Shown here one piece after another: positions 8,281 to 16,392 of a DNA stretch of 64,000 nucleotides. The notes below the pieces were generated by a model. That model saw nothing but the letters and a program-made list of their open reading frames with translations. It ran no database searches and was not told where the DNA came from. The stretch spans positions 5,805,001 through 5,869,000 of the forward strand of contig NZ_CP072597.1 of NCBI RefSeq assembly GCF_018847975.1, read 5' to 3'. Position numbers and translations under genes: made by a program. Position 1 is the first letter of the stretch, and every line of letters begins with the position of its first letter. The DNA is from Lysobacter sp. K5869. Lineage in GTDB: Bacteria; Pseudomonadota; Gammaproteobacteria; Xanthomonadales; Xanthomonadaceae.

Positions 8281-10767
8281 ATGACCACTCTCGCAACCGA
8301 TCCGTCCGTCGCCCCCGCCGCGGACGCCGCCACCGTCCCCGCGTCCCCGTCCGCGCGCGCCGCGCAGGACGCCCCCGGCTTCGCCCTGACCCCGCCGGCC
8401 GCCAACCTCACCATGAGCGTGACCAAGCGCAGCGGCCGCCGCGAACCGGTCGACCTCAACAAGATCGTGCGCGCGGTGACCCGCTGCGCCGAAGGCTTGT
8501 ACTCGGTCGATCCGATGCGCGTGTCCACCCGCACCATCTCCGGCCTGTACGATGGCGCGACCACGCGCGAACTCGACGAGCTGTCGATCCGCACCGCCGC
8601 GCTGCTGACCGCCGAGGAACCCGAGTACGGCCGCCTCGCCGCGCGCCTGCTCGCCGGGGTGATCGAGAAGGAAGTCGCCGGGATCGAAATCCACGCGTTC
8701 TCGCAGTCGGTCCAGCGCGGCTTCGACCTGGGCCTGATCAACCAGCGCCTGCTCGACTTCGTCCAGGCCAACGCGCGCAAGCTCAACGACGCGATCGACC
8801 GCAACCTCGACGCCAAGTTCGACTACTTCGGCCTGCGCACGCTGTACGACCGCTACCTGCTGCGCCACCCGACCGCGCGCACCGTCATCGAGACCCCGCA
8901 GCAGTTCTTCCTGCGCATCGCCTGCGCGCTGAGCGAGGACGTGGCCGACGCGTTGGCGCTGTACCGGCGCATGGCCCAGCTCGATTACATCCCGTCCTCG
9001 CCGACCCTGTTCAACTCCGGCACCACCCACGAGCAGCTGTCGAGCTGCTTCCTGCTGGATTCGCCGGAAGATTCGCTGGAAGCGATCTACAAGCGCTACA
9101 TGGACGTGGCCAAGCTGAGCAAGTTCAGCGGCGGCATCGGCCTGAGCTACACCCGCATCCGCGCGCGCGGCTCGCTGATCCGTTCCACCAACGGCCTGAG
9201 CAACGGCATCGTGCCGTGGCTGAAGACGCTCGACGCCTCGGTCGCCGCGGTCAACCAGGGCGGCAAGCGCAAGGGCGCGGCCTGCGTGTACCTGGAGCCG
9301 TGGCACGCCGACATCGAAGAGTTCCTGGAACTGCGCGACAACACCGGCGACGAGGCGCGCCGCACCCACAACCTCAACCTCGCCAACTGGATTCCCGACG
9401 AATTCATGCGCCGGGTCGAGGCCGACGCGGAGTGGTCGCTGTTCGACCCGGCCAAGGTGCCGCAGCTGACCGACCTGTGGGGCGAGTCGTTCGAACGCGC
9501 CTACCACGCCGCCGAAGCCGCCGGCCTCGCCGTCAAGAAGGTCAAGGCGCGCGACATCTACGCGCGGATGATGCGCACCCTGGCCCAGACCGGCAACGGC
9601 TGGATGAACTTCAAGGACAAGTCCAACCGCGCCTGCAACCAGACCCTGCGCGACGGCAACGTGGTGCACCTGTCCAACCTGTGCACCGAAATCCTGGAAG
9701 TGACCTCGCAGGACGAGACCGCGGTGTGCAACCTCGGCTCGATCAACCTCTCGCACCACGTCGAGATGTTCGAAGACGGCAAGGGCGCGTTCGATTTCGA
9801 GAAACTGGCCGAAACCGTGCGTCTGGCCGTGCGCCAGCTCGACCGCGTGATCGACCTGAACTTCTACCCGATCGAAACCGCGCGCCGCGCCAACCTGCGC
9901 TGGCGTCCGGTCGGCCTGGGCGCGATGGGCCTGCAGGACGTGTTCTTCAAGCTGCGCCTGCCGTTCGATTCCGAGCCCGCGCGCAAGCTCGGCCGCGAGA
10001 TCGCCGAAGCCATCTACTTCCACGCCCTGTCGGCGTCGAACGAACTGGCGATGGAGCACGGCAAGCACCCGTCCTTCGACGACACCCGCGCCAGCGGCGG
10101 CGAACTGCAGTTCGAAGCCTGGGGCATGGAGCCCTCGCAGCCGGAGCGTTGGACCGAACTGCGCGCGCGGATCAAGCAGCACGGCCTGCGCAACTCGCTG
10201 CTGGTGGCGATCGCCCCGACCGCGACCATCGCCTCCATCGCCGGTTGCTACGAGTGCATCGAGCCGCAGGTGTCGAACCTGTTCAAGCGCGAGACCCTCT
10301 CGGGCGACTTCCTGGTGGTCAACAAGTACCTGGTCGAGGAGCTCAAGAAGCTCGGCCTGTGGACCCCGGAGATGCGCGACCGGATCAAGATGGCCGAAGG
10401 CTCGATCCAGGGCGTCGCCGAGATCCCCGAATCGCTGCGTCAGGTCTACCGCACCGCGTGGGAACTGCCGATGCGCTCGCTGATCGACATGGCCGCCGAC
10501 CGCGGCGCCTTCATCGACCAGAGCCAGTCGCTGAACCTCTTCATCGAGAGCCCGAACATCGGCCAGCTCAGCTCGATGTACATGTACGCGTGGAAGAAGG
10601 GCCTGAAGACCACGTATTACCTGCGCTCGCGTCCGGCGACCAAGATCGCCAAGACCACGGTCAGCGCGCCGGCCGCCGCGCCGGTGGCGCCGAAGCCGGA
10701 ATATTCCGAGAGCGACGCGATCGCGTGCTCGCTGGAAAATCCGGAAGCCTGCGAAGCCTGCCAGTAA
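8281..10767 (+). CDS. nrdA: Ribonucleoside-diphosphate reductase, class I, alpha subunit
   Basis: Large catalytic subunit that reduces ribonucleotides to deoxyribonucleotides together with NrdB. The 828 residues comprise a low-complexity Ala/Pro N-terminus (1-40), an ATP-cone (about 45-135, VTKRSGRREPVDLNKI) that gives allosteric control of overall activity, and the ten-stranded barrel. Cys256 (LSSCFLLD) and Cys468 (SNLCTEI) are the expected active-site cysteines. Tyr779-Tyr780 match the radical-transfer pair, and the C-terminal CEACQ (Cys824, Cys827) is the thioredoxin/glutaredoxin shuttle. The ATG has GGAG seven bases upstream. An upstream in-frame extension would run into the riboswitch leader and is unlikely. 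nrdB follows 132 bases downstream, probably in the same transcript. Confidence 0.97.
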   Translation: MTTLATDPSVAPAADAATVPASPSARAAQDAPGFALTPPAANLTMSVTKRSGRREPVDLNKIVRAVTRCAEGLYSVDPMRVSTRTISGLYDGATTRELDELSIRTAALLTAEEPEYGRLAARLLAGVIEKEVAGIEIHAFSQSVQRGFDLGLINQRLLDFVQANARKLNDAIDRNLDAKFDYFGLRTLYDRYLLRHPTARTVIETPQQFFLRIACALSEDVADALALYRRMAQLDYIPSSPTLFNSGTTHEQLSSCFLLDSPEDSLEAIYKRYMDVAKLSKFSGGIGLSYTRIRARGSLIRSTNGLSNGIVPWLKTLDASVAAVNQGGKRKGAACVYLEPWHADIEEFLELRDNTGDEARRTHNLNLANWIPDEFMRRVEADAEWSLFDPAKVPQLTDLWGESFERAYHAAEAAGLAVKKVKARDIYARMMRTLAQTGNGWMNFKDKSNRACNQTLRDGNVVHLSNLCTEILEVTSQDETAVCNLGSINLSHHVEMFEDGKGAFDFEKLAETVRLAVRQLDRVIDLNFYPIETARRANLRWRPVGLGAMGLQDVFFKLRLPFDSEPARKLGREIAEAIYFHALSASNELAMEHGKHPSFDDTRASGGELQFEAWGMEPSQPERWTELRARIKQHGLRNSLLVAIAPTATIASIAGCYECIEPQVSNLFKRETLSGDFLVVNKYLVEELKKLGLWTPEMRDRIKMAEGSIQGVAEIPESLRQVYRTAWELPMRSLIDMAADRGAFIDQSQSLNLFIESPNIGQLSSMYMYAWKKGLKTTYYLRSRPATKIAKTTVSAPAAAPVAPKPEYSESDAIACSLENPEACEACQ

Positions 10768-10779
10768 CTCGCCGCAAAG

Positions 10780-10879
10780 CCCCTCTCCCGCCCGCGGGAG
10801 AGGGGTTGGGGTGAGGGCCGCCACGCCCCACCGCCCTCATCCGCCCTTCGGGCACCTTCTTCCGCGCACGGGAGAAGGA
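10780..10879. repeat. REP-type palindrome pair between nrdA and nrdB
   Basis: A first palindrome (CCCCTCTCCCGCCCGCGGGA and its completion, ending GGGGTGAGGG) is followed by an inverted partner beginning CCCTCATCCGCCC and ending GGGAGAAGG. This is the common CCCTCTCCC...GGTTGGGGTGAGGG intergenic repeat of Xanthomonadaceae. As RNA each half can fold into a stable hairpin between the two subunit genes and could set their relative expression. Confidence 0.8.
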
Positions 10880-10899
10880 AAAGCATCAAGGAAACACCT

Positions 10900-11916
10900 A
10901 TGTCCATCGCCCCGCCCCGCCTGCTCGACCCCGGTTTCGATCTCACCCTGCGCCCGATGCGCTACGCGCAGTTCTACGAGATGTACCGCGACGCCATCCG
11001 CAACACCTGGACCGTCGAGGAAGTGGATTTCTCCCAGGACGTCAACGACCTCAAGCACAAGTTCGGTCCGGCCGAGCGGCATCTGGTCGAGCGTCTGGTC
11101 GCGTTCTTCGCCACCGGCGACAGCATCGTCGCCAACAATCTGGTGTTGAACCTCTACCAGCACATCAACGCGCCGGAAGCGCGCATGTACCTGTCGCGCC
11201 AGCTGTACGAAGAAGCGCTGCACGTGCAGTTCTACCTGACCCTGCTCGACACCTACCTGCCCGACCCGAACGAACGCGCCAAAGCCTTCGACGCGGTCGA
11301 GAACATTCCCTCGATCCGCGCCAAGGCCGAGTTCTGCTTCCGCTGGATCGACTCGATCCAGGACGTGAAGCGGGTCGAGACGCGCGAGCAGCGCCGCCAG
11401 TTCCTGCTCAACCTGATCTGCTTCGCCGGCTGCATCGAAGGCTTGTTCTTCTTCGCCGCCTTCGCCTACGTCTACTACCTGCGCTCGCGCGGCCTGCTCA
11501 ACGGTTTGGCTTCGGGCACCAACTGGGTGTTCCGCGACGAGAGCTGCCACATGGCGTTCGCGTTCGAGGTGATCCGCACCGCGCGCGAGGAAGAGCCGGA
11601 CCTGTTCGACGACGAGCTGCGCGCGCAAGTGGTGAAGATGTTCGAAGAAGCGGTGGACTGCGAATACCTGTTCGCCCAGGACGTGCTGTCCGGCGGCGTG
11701 GTCGGCCTGTCGCTGAAGGACATGCGCCAGTACCTGGAGTATTGCGCCGACCAGCGCATGGTCCAGCTCGGCATGCCCAAGCACTTCGGCGCGACCAATC
11801 CGTTCGCGTTCATGGACCTGCAGGACGTGCAGGAAGTGACCAACTTCTTCGAGCGGCGCGTGTCGGCGTATCAGGTCGGCGTGCAGGGCGAAGTGGCGTT
11901 CGACGAAGCGTTCTGA
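10900..11916 (+). CDS. nrdB: Ribonucleoside-diphosphate reductase, class I, beta subunit
   Basis: Small ferritin-fold subunit that houses the diiron site and tyrosyl radical needed by NrdA. The protein has 338 residues. The metal ligands appear in order: Asp74 (ATGDSIV), the E105-A-L-H108 motif, the Glu of CIEGLFFF, and the E/H pair in RDESCHMAF. Tyr112 stands four residues after His108, the position of the radical tyrosine in class Ia enzymes, so this is not a Tyr-less class Ic protein. The C-terminus (EVAFDEAF) is the acidic tail that docks on the alpha subunit. AAGGAAACACCT precedes the ATG. Expression should follow the riboswitch in front of nrdA, possibly modified by the REP hairpins between the genes. 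Confidence 0.96.
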   Translation: MSIAPPRLLDPGFDLTLRPMRYAQFYEMYRDAIRNTWTVEEVDFSQDVNDLKHKFGPAERHLVERLVAFFATGDSIVANNLVLNLYQHINAPEARMYLSRQLYEEALHVQFYLTLLDTYLPDPNERAKAFDAVENIPSIRAKAEFCFRWIDSIQDVKRVETREQRRQFLLNLICFAGCIEGLFFFAAFAYVYYLRSRGLLNGLASGTNWVFRDESCHMAFAFEVIRTAREEEPDLFDDELRAQVVKMFEEAVDCEYLFAQDVLSGGVVGLSLKDMRQYLEYCADQRMVQLGMPKHFGATNPFAFMDLQDVQEVTNFFERRVSAYQVGVQGEVAFDEAF

Positions 11917-11943
11917 CGCTCCGAGCCCCTCTTCCCAGCTAAG

Positions 11944-12054
11944 CCCCTCTCCCGCTTGCGGGGGAGGGTTTGGGGTGAGGGCACACGCTCCGGCCCCGCA
12001 TTTTCGCAACCTGCTTTCCCTCACCCCGACCCTCTCTCGCAAATGGGAGAGGGA
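11944..12054. repeat. Inverted pair of REP-type palindromes (BIME-like) between nrdB and the thioesterase gene
   Basis: Two copies of the same family as the nrdA-nrdB repeat lie in opposite orientation (11944-11980 and 12017-12054). Each has a GGGAG/CTCCC stem and a GGTTTGGGGTGAGGG or GGTCGGGGTGAGGG flank. They can form separate hairpins or one large cruciform and may limit read-through or protect the nrdB 3' end. Confidence 0.8.
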
Positions 12055-12068
12055 GCACGCGCTCCGGA

Positions 12069-12485
12069 ATGTTCGACCTCATCTCATCCCCCAACACAGA
12101 CACCTCCGCCATGACCGAAGCCCGCATGACCGAGATCGTCTTCCCCGACCACACCAACCACCTGGGCACGCTGTTCGGCGGCCAGGCGCTGGCGTGGATG
12201 GACAAGGCCGCCTTCATCGCCGCCTCGCGCTATGCGCGCCGCACCGTGGTCACCGCGCGCTCGGAGCAGATCGATTTCCACCTGCCGGTGCCCAAGGGCG
12301 CGTTGGTGGAACTGATCGCGCGCGTGGTCGAAACCGGCCGCACCTCGATGCAGGTCGAGGTGGAGATGATCCGCGAGGACTTGCTCACCGGCGAATCGCA
12401 GTTGGCCACGCGCGGGCGCTTCACCATGATCGCGCTCGATGTCGAGGGCAAACCCACCGCGGTACCGGCGCTGCCGGGCGTCTGA
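12069..12485 (+). CDS. Acyl-CoA thioesterase, YciA-type hotdog fold
   Basis: Hydrolyses acyl-CoA thioesters; the family is hexameric and cytoplasmic. The hotdog motif is clear: PDHTNHLGTLFGGQALAWMD, where the Asn/His region and the Asp of WMD are typical catalytic positions, followed by the beta-sheet segment VVTARSEQIDFHLPVPKGA. The protein is 138 residues from this start. An internal ATG at 12111 (MTEARMTEIVFPDH) is equally plausible by homology. Neither ATG has a good Shine-Dalgarno, and the first lies 14 bases past the REP stem. The gene stands alone after nrdB. Substrate range is unknown; YciA relatives are broad. Confidence 0.88.
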   Translation: MFDLISSPNTDTSAMTEARMTEIVFPDHTNHLGTLFGGQALAWMDKAAFIAASRYARRTVVTARSEQIDFHLPVPKGALVELIARVVETGRTSMQVEVEMIREDLLTGESQLATRGRFTMIALDVEGKPTAVPALPGV

Positions 12486-12620
12486 GCGCGCGCCGCGCGC
12501 CGACGCGGCCACCGATGCAACACAGCGATCCGGCGCGACGACGCGCCGGCGCAAGCTGCGGATATTCCGGAGCGCGGGCGATTCCTAGAGTCGCCGCACC
12601 TCCACAACGGATACCGCGCG

Positions 12621-13667
12621 ATGCCACTGGACCACTACCGCACCCTCGGCCGCTCCGGCCTGCGCATCAGCCCGATCTGCCTGGGCACCATGACCTTTGG
12701 CGACGATTGGGGCTGGGGCAGCGACGAAACCCAAGCGCGGCACGTGTTCGACGCCTACCTCGAACGCGGCGGCAATTACTTCGACACCGCCAATTTCTAC
12801 ACCGGCGGCAGCTCGGAAACCCTGCTCGGCCGCTTCGCCCAAGGCCGCCGCGATCGGTTGGTGATCGCGACCAAGTTCTCGCTGTGCACCGACCCGGGCG
12901 ATCCCAACGCCGGCGGCAATCACCGCAAGAACCTGCGCCGCTCGGTCGAGGACAGCCTGCGCCGGCTCGATACCGACTACATCGACTTGCTGTATCTGCA
13001 CGCCTGGGACGCGACCACGCCGGTCGAGGAAGTGATGCGCGGCTTCGACGATCTGGTCCGCGCCGGCAAGGTGCTCTATGCCGGCGTGTCCGACCTGCCC
13101 GCGTGGCAGGCCGCGCGCATGCAGACCCTGGCCGAGTTGCGCGGCTGGTCGCCGCTGGTGGCGCTGCAGACCGAATACAGCCTCGCCCAGCGCGAGAGCG
13201 AGCGCGAACTGTTGCCGATGGCGCGCGAGCTCGGCCTCGGCGTGAGCGCGTGGTCGCCGCTGGCCTCGGGCGTGTTGACCGGCAAGTACTCGCGCGCCGA
13301 CTTGGATCCCGCCACGGCGCAAGGCCGGCGCGCGGTCGCCATCGGCAACGGCGCCTTGACCGAGCGGGCGCTGGACATTGCCGAGGTCGTGGTCGAGATC
13401 GCGCGCGAACTCGACCGGCCGGCGGCGCAGGTCGCGCTGGCGTGGACGCTGCAGCGGCCGGGCGCGATCGTGCCGGTGATCGGGGCGCGCACCGAAGCGC
13501 AGTTGCTGCAGAACCTGGGCGCGTTGGAGATCGAACTCGGCACGGCGCAGATCGAGCGGTTGGAACAAGCCAGCGCCATCGCGTTGGGGTTTCCGCACGA
13601 TTTCCTGGCCTTGCCCGGGATCGTCGGCGCGATGTTTGGCGGCGCGCAGGTGCGGCGGGATTGGTGA
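12621..13667 (+). CDS. Aldo/keto reductase
   Basis: NADPH-dependent oxidoreductase of the AKR superfamily (TIM barrel), 348 residues. The catalytic tetrad is visible: Asp of FDTANFY, the Tyr of the same motif, Lys in LVIATKFSL, and His in LLYLHAWD. The C-terminal coenzyme-binding region is PVIGARTEAQLLQNLGA. It resembles the group annotated as YhdN/IolS/Tas-like reductases. It is followed by a perfect 35-bp inverted repeat and converges on the TonB receptor gene. The physiological substrate cannot be assigned. Confidence 0.92.
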   Translation: MPLDHYRTLGRSGLRISPICLGTMTFGDDWGWGSDETQARHVFDAYLERGGNYFDTANFYTGGSSETLLGRFAQGRRDRLVIATKFSLCTDPGDPNAGGNHRKNLRRSVEDSLRRLDTDYIDLLYLHAWDATTPVEEVMRGFDDLVRAGKVLYAGVSDLPAWQAARMQTLAELRGWSPLVALQTEYSLAQRESERELLPMARELGLGVSAWSPLASGVLTGKYSRADLDPATAQGRRAVAIGNGALTERALDIAEVVVEIARELDRPAAQVALAWTLQRPGAIVPVIGARTEAQLLQNLGALEIELGTAQIERLEQASAIALGFPHDFLALPGIVGAMFGGAQVRRDW

Positions 13668-13750
13668 GGTCTGCGTAGAGGCGAATGCCGGCGCGGAACG
13701 GCGCGGCGGCTGATTCGCCGCACCCTCCCAGCCGCCACCGGCCTCCCTAA

Positions 13751-13860
13751 CCCCGTCATTCCGGCGAAAGCCGGAATCCATTTTGATTTTGCCGTCCAGC
13801 TTTTCCGCCGACGCAAGAGCAACGGCAAAATGGATTCCGGCTTTCGCCGGAATGACGGGG
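13751..13860. repeat. Perfect 35-bp inverted repeat between convergent genes
   Basis: Arms at 13751-13785 and 13826-13860 are exact inverses of each other, separated by 40 bases. Each arm contains the shorter palindrome ATTCCGGCGAAAGCCGGAAT, a dispersed element that recurs in partial form at about 35215 and 35530. Between two convergent genes it would fold in either transcript and could terminate both, although no U-tract follows. It looks like two copies of a mobile palindrome in inverted orientation. Confidence 0.88.
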
Positions 13861-13918
13861 TTGGGGGATGCCGGGCGTTCGGGGCATGAGCTGCGCGACC
13901 TGCAAGGCGCCCCTCATG

Positions 13919-13999
13919 GCACGACCTCAAGGCACGGCCTCAGGACACGACCTCAAGACGCGGCCTCAGGACACAGCCTCAAGACGCAGCCTCAGGCCA
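13919..13999. repeat. 13-bp tandem repeat, six units
   Basis: CCTCA recurs at 13925, 13938, 13951, 13964, 13977 and 13990, exactly 13 bases apart. Units alternate between a CCTCAAG type and a CCTCAGG type, giving a 26-bp higher-order period. The array ends 24 bases before the stop of the TonB receptor gene, so it lies in that gene's 3' untranslated region. Thirteen is not a multiple of three and no gene covers it. Confidence 0.88.
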
Positions 14000-14022
14000 C
14001 GAAGGGCAGCAACGACGCGGCC

Positions 14023-16158
14023 TCAGAAGAACCGGTAATCCACGGTCAAACTCACCGTCCGCGGCGCGCCCGGCGCGTTGAACCCATCCACCGACCCGTG
14101 CGCCGACGCGAAATACCGCTTATCGAACGCGTTCTCCAGGCGCAAACGCCAATCCCACGGCCCGCTGCGGTAACGCGCGTTGAAATCGAAACGCGTGAAC
14201 GCCGGCAGCGCACTGAGGTTGGTCGGCGCGGCGTACTGCAACGACACGTGCTGCGCCAGCGCGCCGACGCTGAAGCCGCCGCCGAGCGCGTACTCGGCGT
14301 ACAGCGACGCGCTGTGGCGCGGCGTCAGCGGCGAGACCTTGCCCTGGAACGGCACGCCGCCGGCGGCGTTGTTGGACTTGGTGATGCGCCCGTCGAGGTA
14401 CGCGTACCCCGCATAAAGATCCAAACGCTGATCCAGCAGCGAAGCCGCCAGCCCCACCTCGGCGCCGCGCGTGCGCTGGGTGCCGACGCCGATCTGCCGG
14501 CGCGGGTCGAGCGGGTCGGTGGTCTTGATGTGTTCGCGTTCGCTTTCGAACACCGCCGCGTCGAAGCTCAGCAAACCGTCGGCGCGGGCGAACTTGTAGC
14601 CGAGCTCGCGATTGGCCGTGGTTTCCGGGCTCAGGTCGACGTTGACCGTGCTCAGCGGCAGGCTCTCGGCCGAAGGCTGGAACGATTCGCCCCAGCTCGC
14701 GTACAGCGAATGCTGCGGCGCCGGCATCCAGATCAGGCCCAGGCGCGGGCTCCATTCGCGGTCGCTGCGGTCCAGCCGCGGCGCGTTGGCGTTGAGGCGG
14801 TCGCGGGTCTGCTGGCGGTAATCGTCGTAGCGCACGCCCAGCACCGCTTTCCACTGCTCGTTCAACGCGATCTGATCCTGCACGTACACCGCCGCGTTGC
14901 GCAGCCGGCTGCGCGCGGCCGCTTCGGCGCGCGGGTTGAACACCGGGCGGTCGAGCACCGGCGCGAGCAGGTCGATGTTGGTCGCGCGGCCGCCGTAGCT
15001 GGCCTGATCCTTGCGCTCGTAGCTGTATTCGCCGCCGATCAGCACGCGGTGGCGGCCGCCTTCGTACGTCACGTCGGTCTGCGCGAACCACGCGCGCTGG
15101 TCGCGGTCGTTGCCGGCGTGGCGGCGCGCGGACAGCCAGCGGCCGTTGCTGAGGAAAGGATTGCCGGTGATCAGGGTGTTGCGGCGGCGCAGTTCGTAAT
15201 CGGTGCCGCGCAGGGTCGCGCGCAGTTCCCACTGCGGCGCCAGCGACTTGCTGTAGACCGCGTTGAACACGTTGACGCGGGCGCGGCTGTAATCGTCGCG
15301 GCGCGCGTCGGCCGAGCCGTAGTAGGTATCGATCGGCACGTCGACCGGCCGGCCGAACAGGCTCGGGATGCCGAAGTCGGTGACGCGTTCGTCGCGCTGC
15401 GCGCTGGCTTGCAGCAGCAACTGGCCGCCGCCGAGGTCGAAGCGGTACGACGGCGCGATCAGCCAGCGCTCGATGAAGCCCTGATCGCGGAAGGTGTCGG
15501 AATCCTCCAGCGCGGCGACAATGCGGCCGGCGCCCGGGCCGAGCGCGCCGGTGGCGTCGAATTCGCCGCGACGGCCGCCTTCGCTGTCGGCGTACAGGCG
15601 CAGCGAGGCCTGCGCGGTGTCCAGCGGCTGCTTGCTGATGCGGTTGACCAGGCCGCCGGACGAGCCGCGGCCGAACAGCATCGCCGCCGGGCCTTTGAGC
15701 ACTTCGATGCGCTCGACATTGGCGAGATCGCGGAAGTACATCGCATCGTCGCGCACGCCGTCGAGGTATTGATCGGCCAGCGCGCTGAAGCCGCGGATGA
15801 AGACCTGATCGCGCTGGCCGTCGCCGTTGTTGAGCGAGACGCCGGGCACCAGCGCCAGCATCTCGTTGAGCGAGCGTCCGCCCTGGGCGTCGATCAGCGC
15901 GCGCGGCAGCACGGTCACCGCTTGCGGGGTTTCCAGCAGCGGCGTGTCGGTCTTGGTCGCGCTGACGCTGCGCTGGGCGCCGAACTTCGGCGCGGCCGCG
16001 CCGTGCACCTGGATTTGGTCGAGCTCGTGCACCGGCGGCGCGGCGTCGGCAGCGGCGGTGGAAGCCGCGTCGGCGGCCGCGGCGAGCGGCGCGAAGCACA
16101 GCGGAGCCAGGGCCAGCGCGAGACGCGCCGGCGCCAGCCGGAGAGGCGAAACGGACAT
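14023..16158 (-). CDS. TonB-dependent siderophore receptor
   Basis: Outer-membrane receptor for a ferric siderophore, 711 residues. Order of parts: signal peptide (MSVSPLRLAPARLALALAPL and on to ...LAAAAD), a short linker, the plug domain (TPQAVTVLPRALIDAQGGRS, VFIRGFSA, VERIEVLKGPAAMLFGRGSS), then a 22-strand-type barrel. The barrel ends RTVSLTVDYRFF with the aromatic C-terminal residue expected for outer-membrane assembly. A plausible TonB box is near the mature N-terminus. The ATG has AGGAG eight bases upstream, and longer frames are excluded by the signal peptide. It resembles catecholate-type (Fiu/FhuE-like) receptors. No obvious Fur box is seen in the GC-rich upstream region, and no siderophore biosynthesis genes are nearby. 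Confidence 0.93.
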   Translation of the reverse strand: MSVSPLRLAPARLALALAPLCFAPLAAAADAASTAAADAAPPVHELDQIQVHGAAAPKFGAQRSVSATKTDTPLLETPQAVTVLPRALIDAQGGRSLNEMLALVPGVSLNNGDGQRDQVFIRGFSALADQYLDGVRDDAMYFRDLANVERIEVLKGPAAMLFGRGSSGGLVNRISKQPLDTAQASLRLYADSEGGRRGEFDATGALGPGAGRIVAALEDSDTFRDQGFIERWLIAPSYRFDLGGGQLLLQASAQRDERVTDFGIPSLFGRPVDVPIDTYYGSADARRDDYSRARVNVFNAVYSKSLAPQWELRATLRGTDYELRRRNTLITGNPFLSNGRWLSARRHAGNDRDQRAWFAQTDVTYEGGRHRVLIGGEYSYERKDQASYGGRATNIDLLAPVLDRPVFNPRAEAAARSRLRNAAVYVQDQIALNEQWKAVLGVRYDDYRQQTRDRLNANAPRLDRSDREWSPRLGLIWMPAPQHSLYASWGESFQPSAESLPLSTVNVDLSPETTANRELGYKFARADGLLSFDAAVFESEREHIKTTDPLDPRRQIGVGTQRTRGAEVGLAASLLDQRLDLYAGYAYLDGRITKSNNAAGGVPFQGKVSPLTPRHSASLYAEYALGGGFSVGALAQHVSLQYAAPTNLSALPAFTRFDFNARYRSGPWDWRLRLENAFDKRYFASAHGSVDGFNAPGAPRTVSLTVDYRFF

Positions 16159-16392
16159 GCGTACAGCTCCTGCGGAGCGGGTCCGGTGGAACGCACGGAC
16201 CCGCGAAAACGTCGTTGGCTGGAGCCCCGCGGGCGCTCTGGCTGGTTGGGCCGCGATTGTCCGGCAGGCGCGCGGGGGCCGCAAGTCGGCGGCGGCCGCG
16301 GATGGGTGCGGGCGGCGGCGCCGCGAGCCGTACGCTCCTGCGCGCGACGGCGCCGCGAGCCGCACGCACGCATGCGGGCGGCGGCGAAGCGC

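Noticed and set aside
16159..16392. Fur box upstream of the TonB receptor gene.
   Set aside because: The region is GC-rich and contains nothing resembling the AT-rich Fur palindrome.
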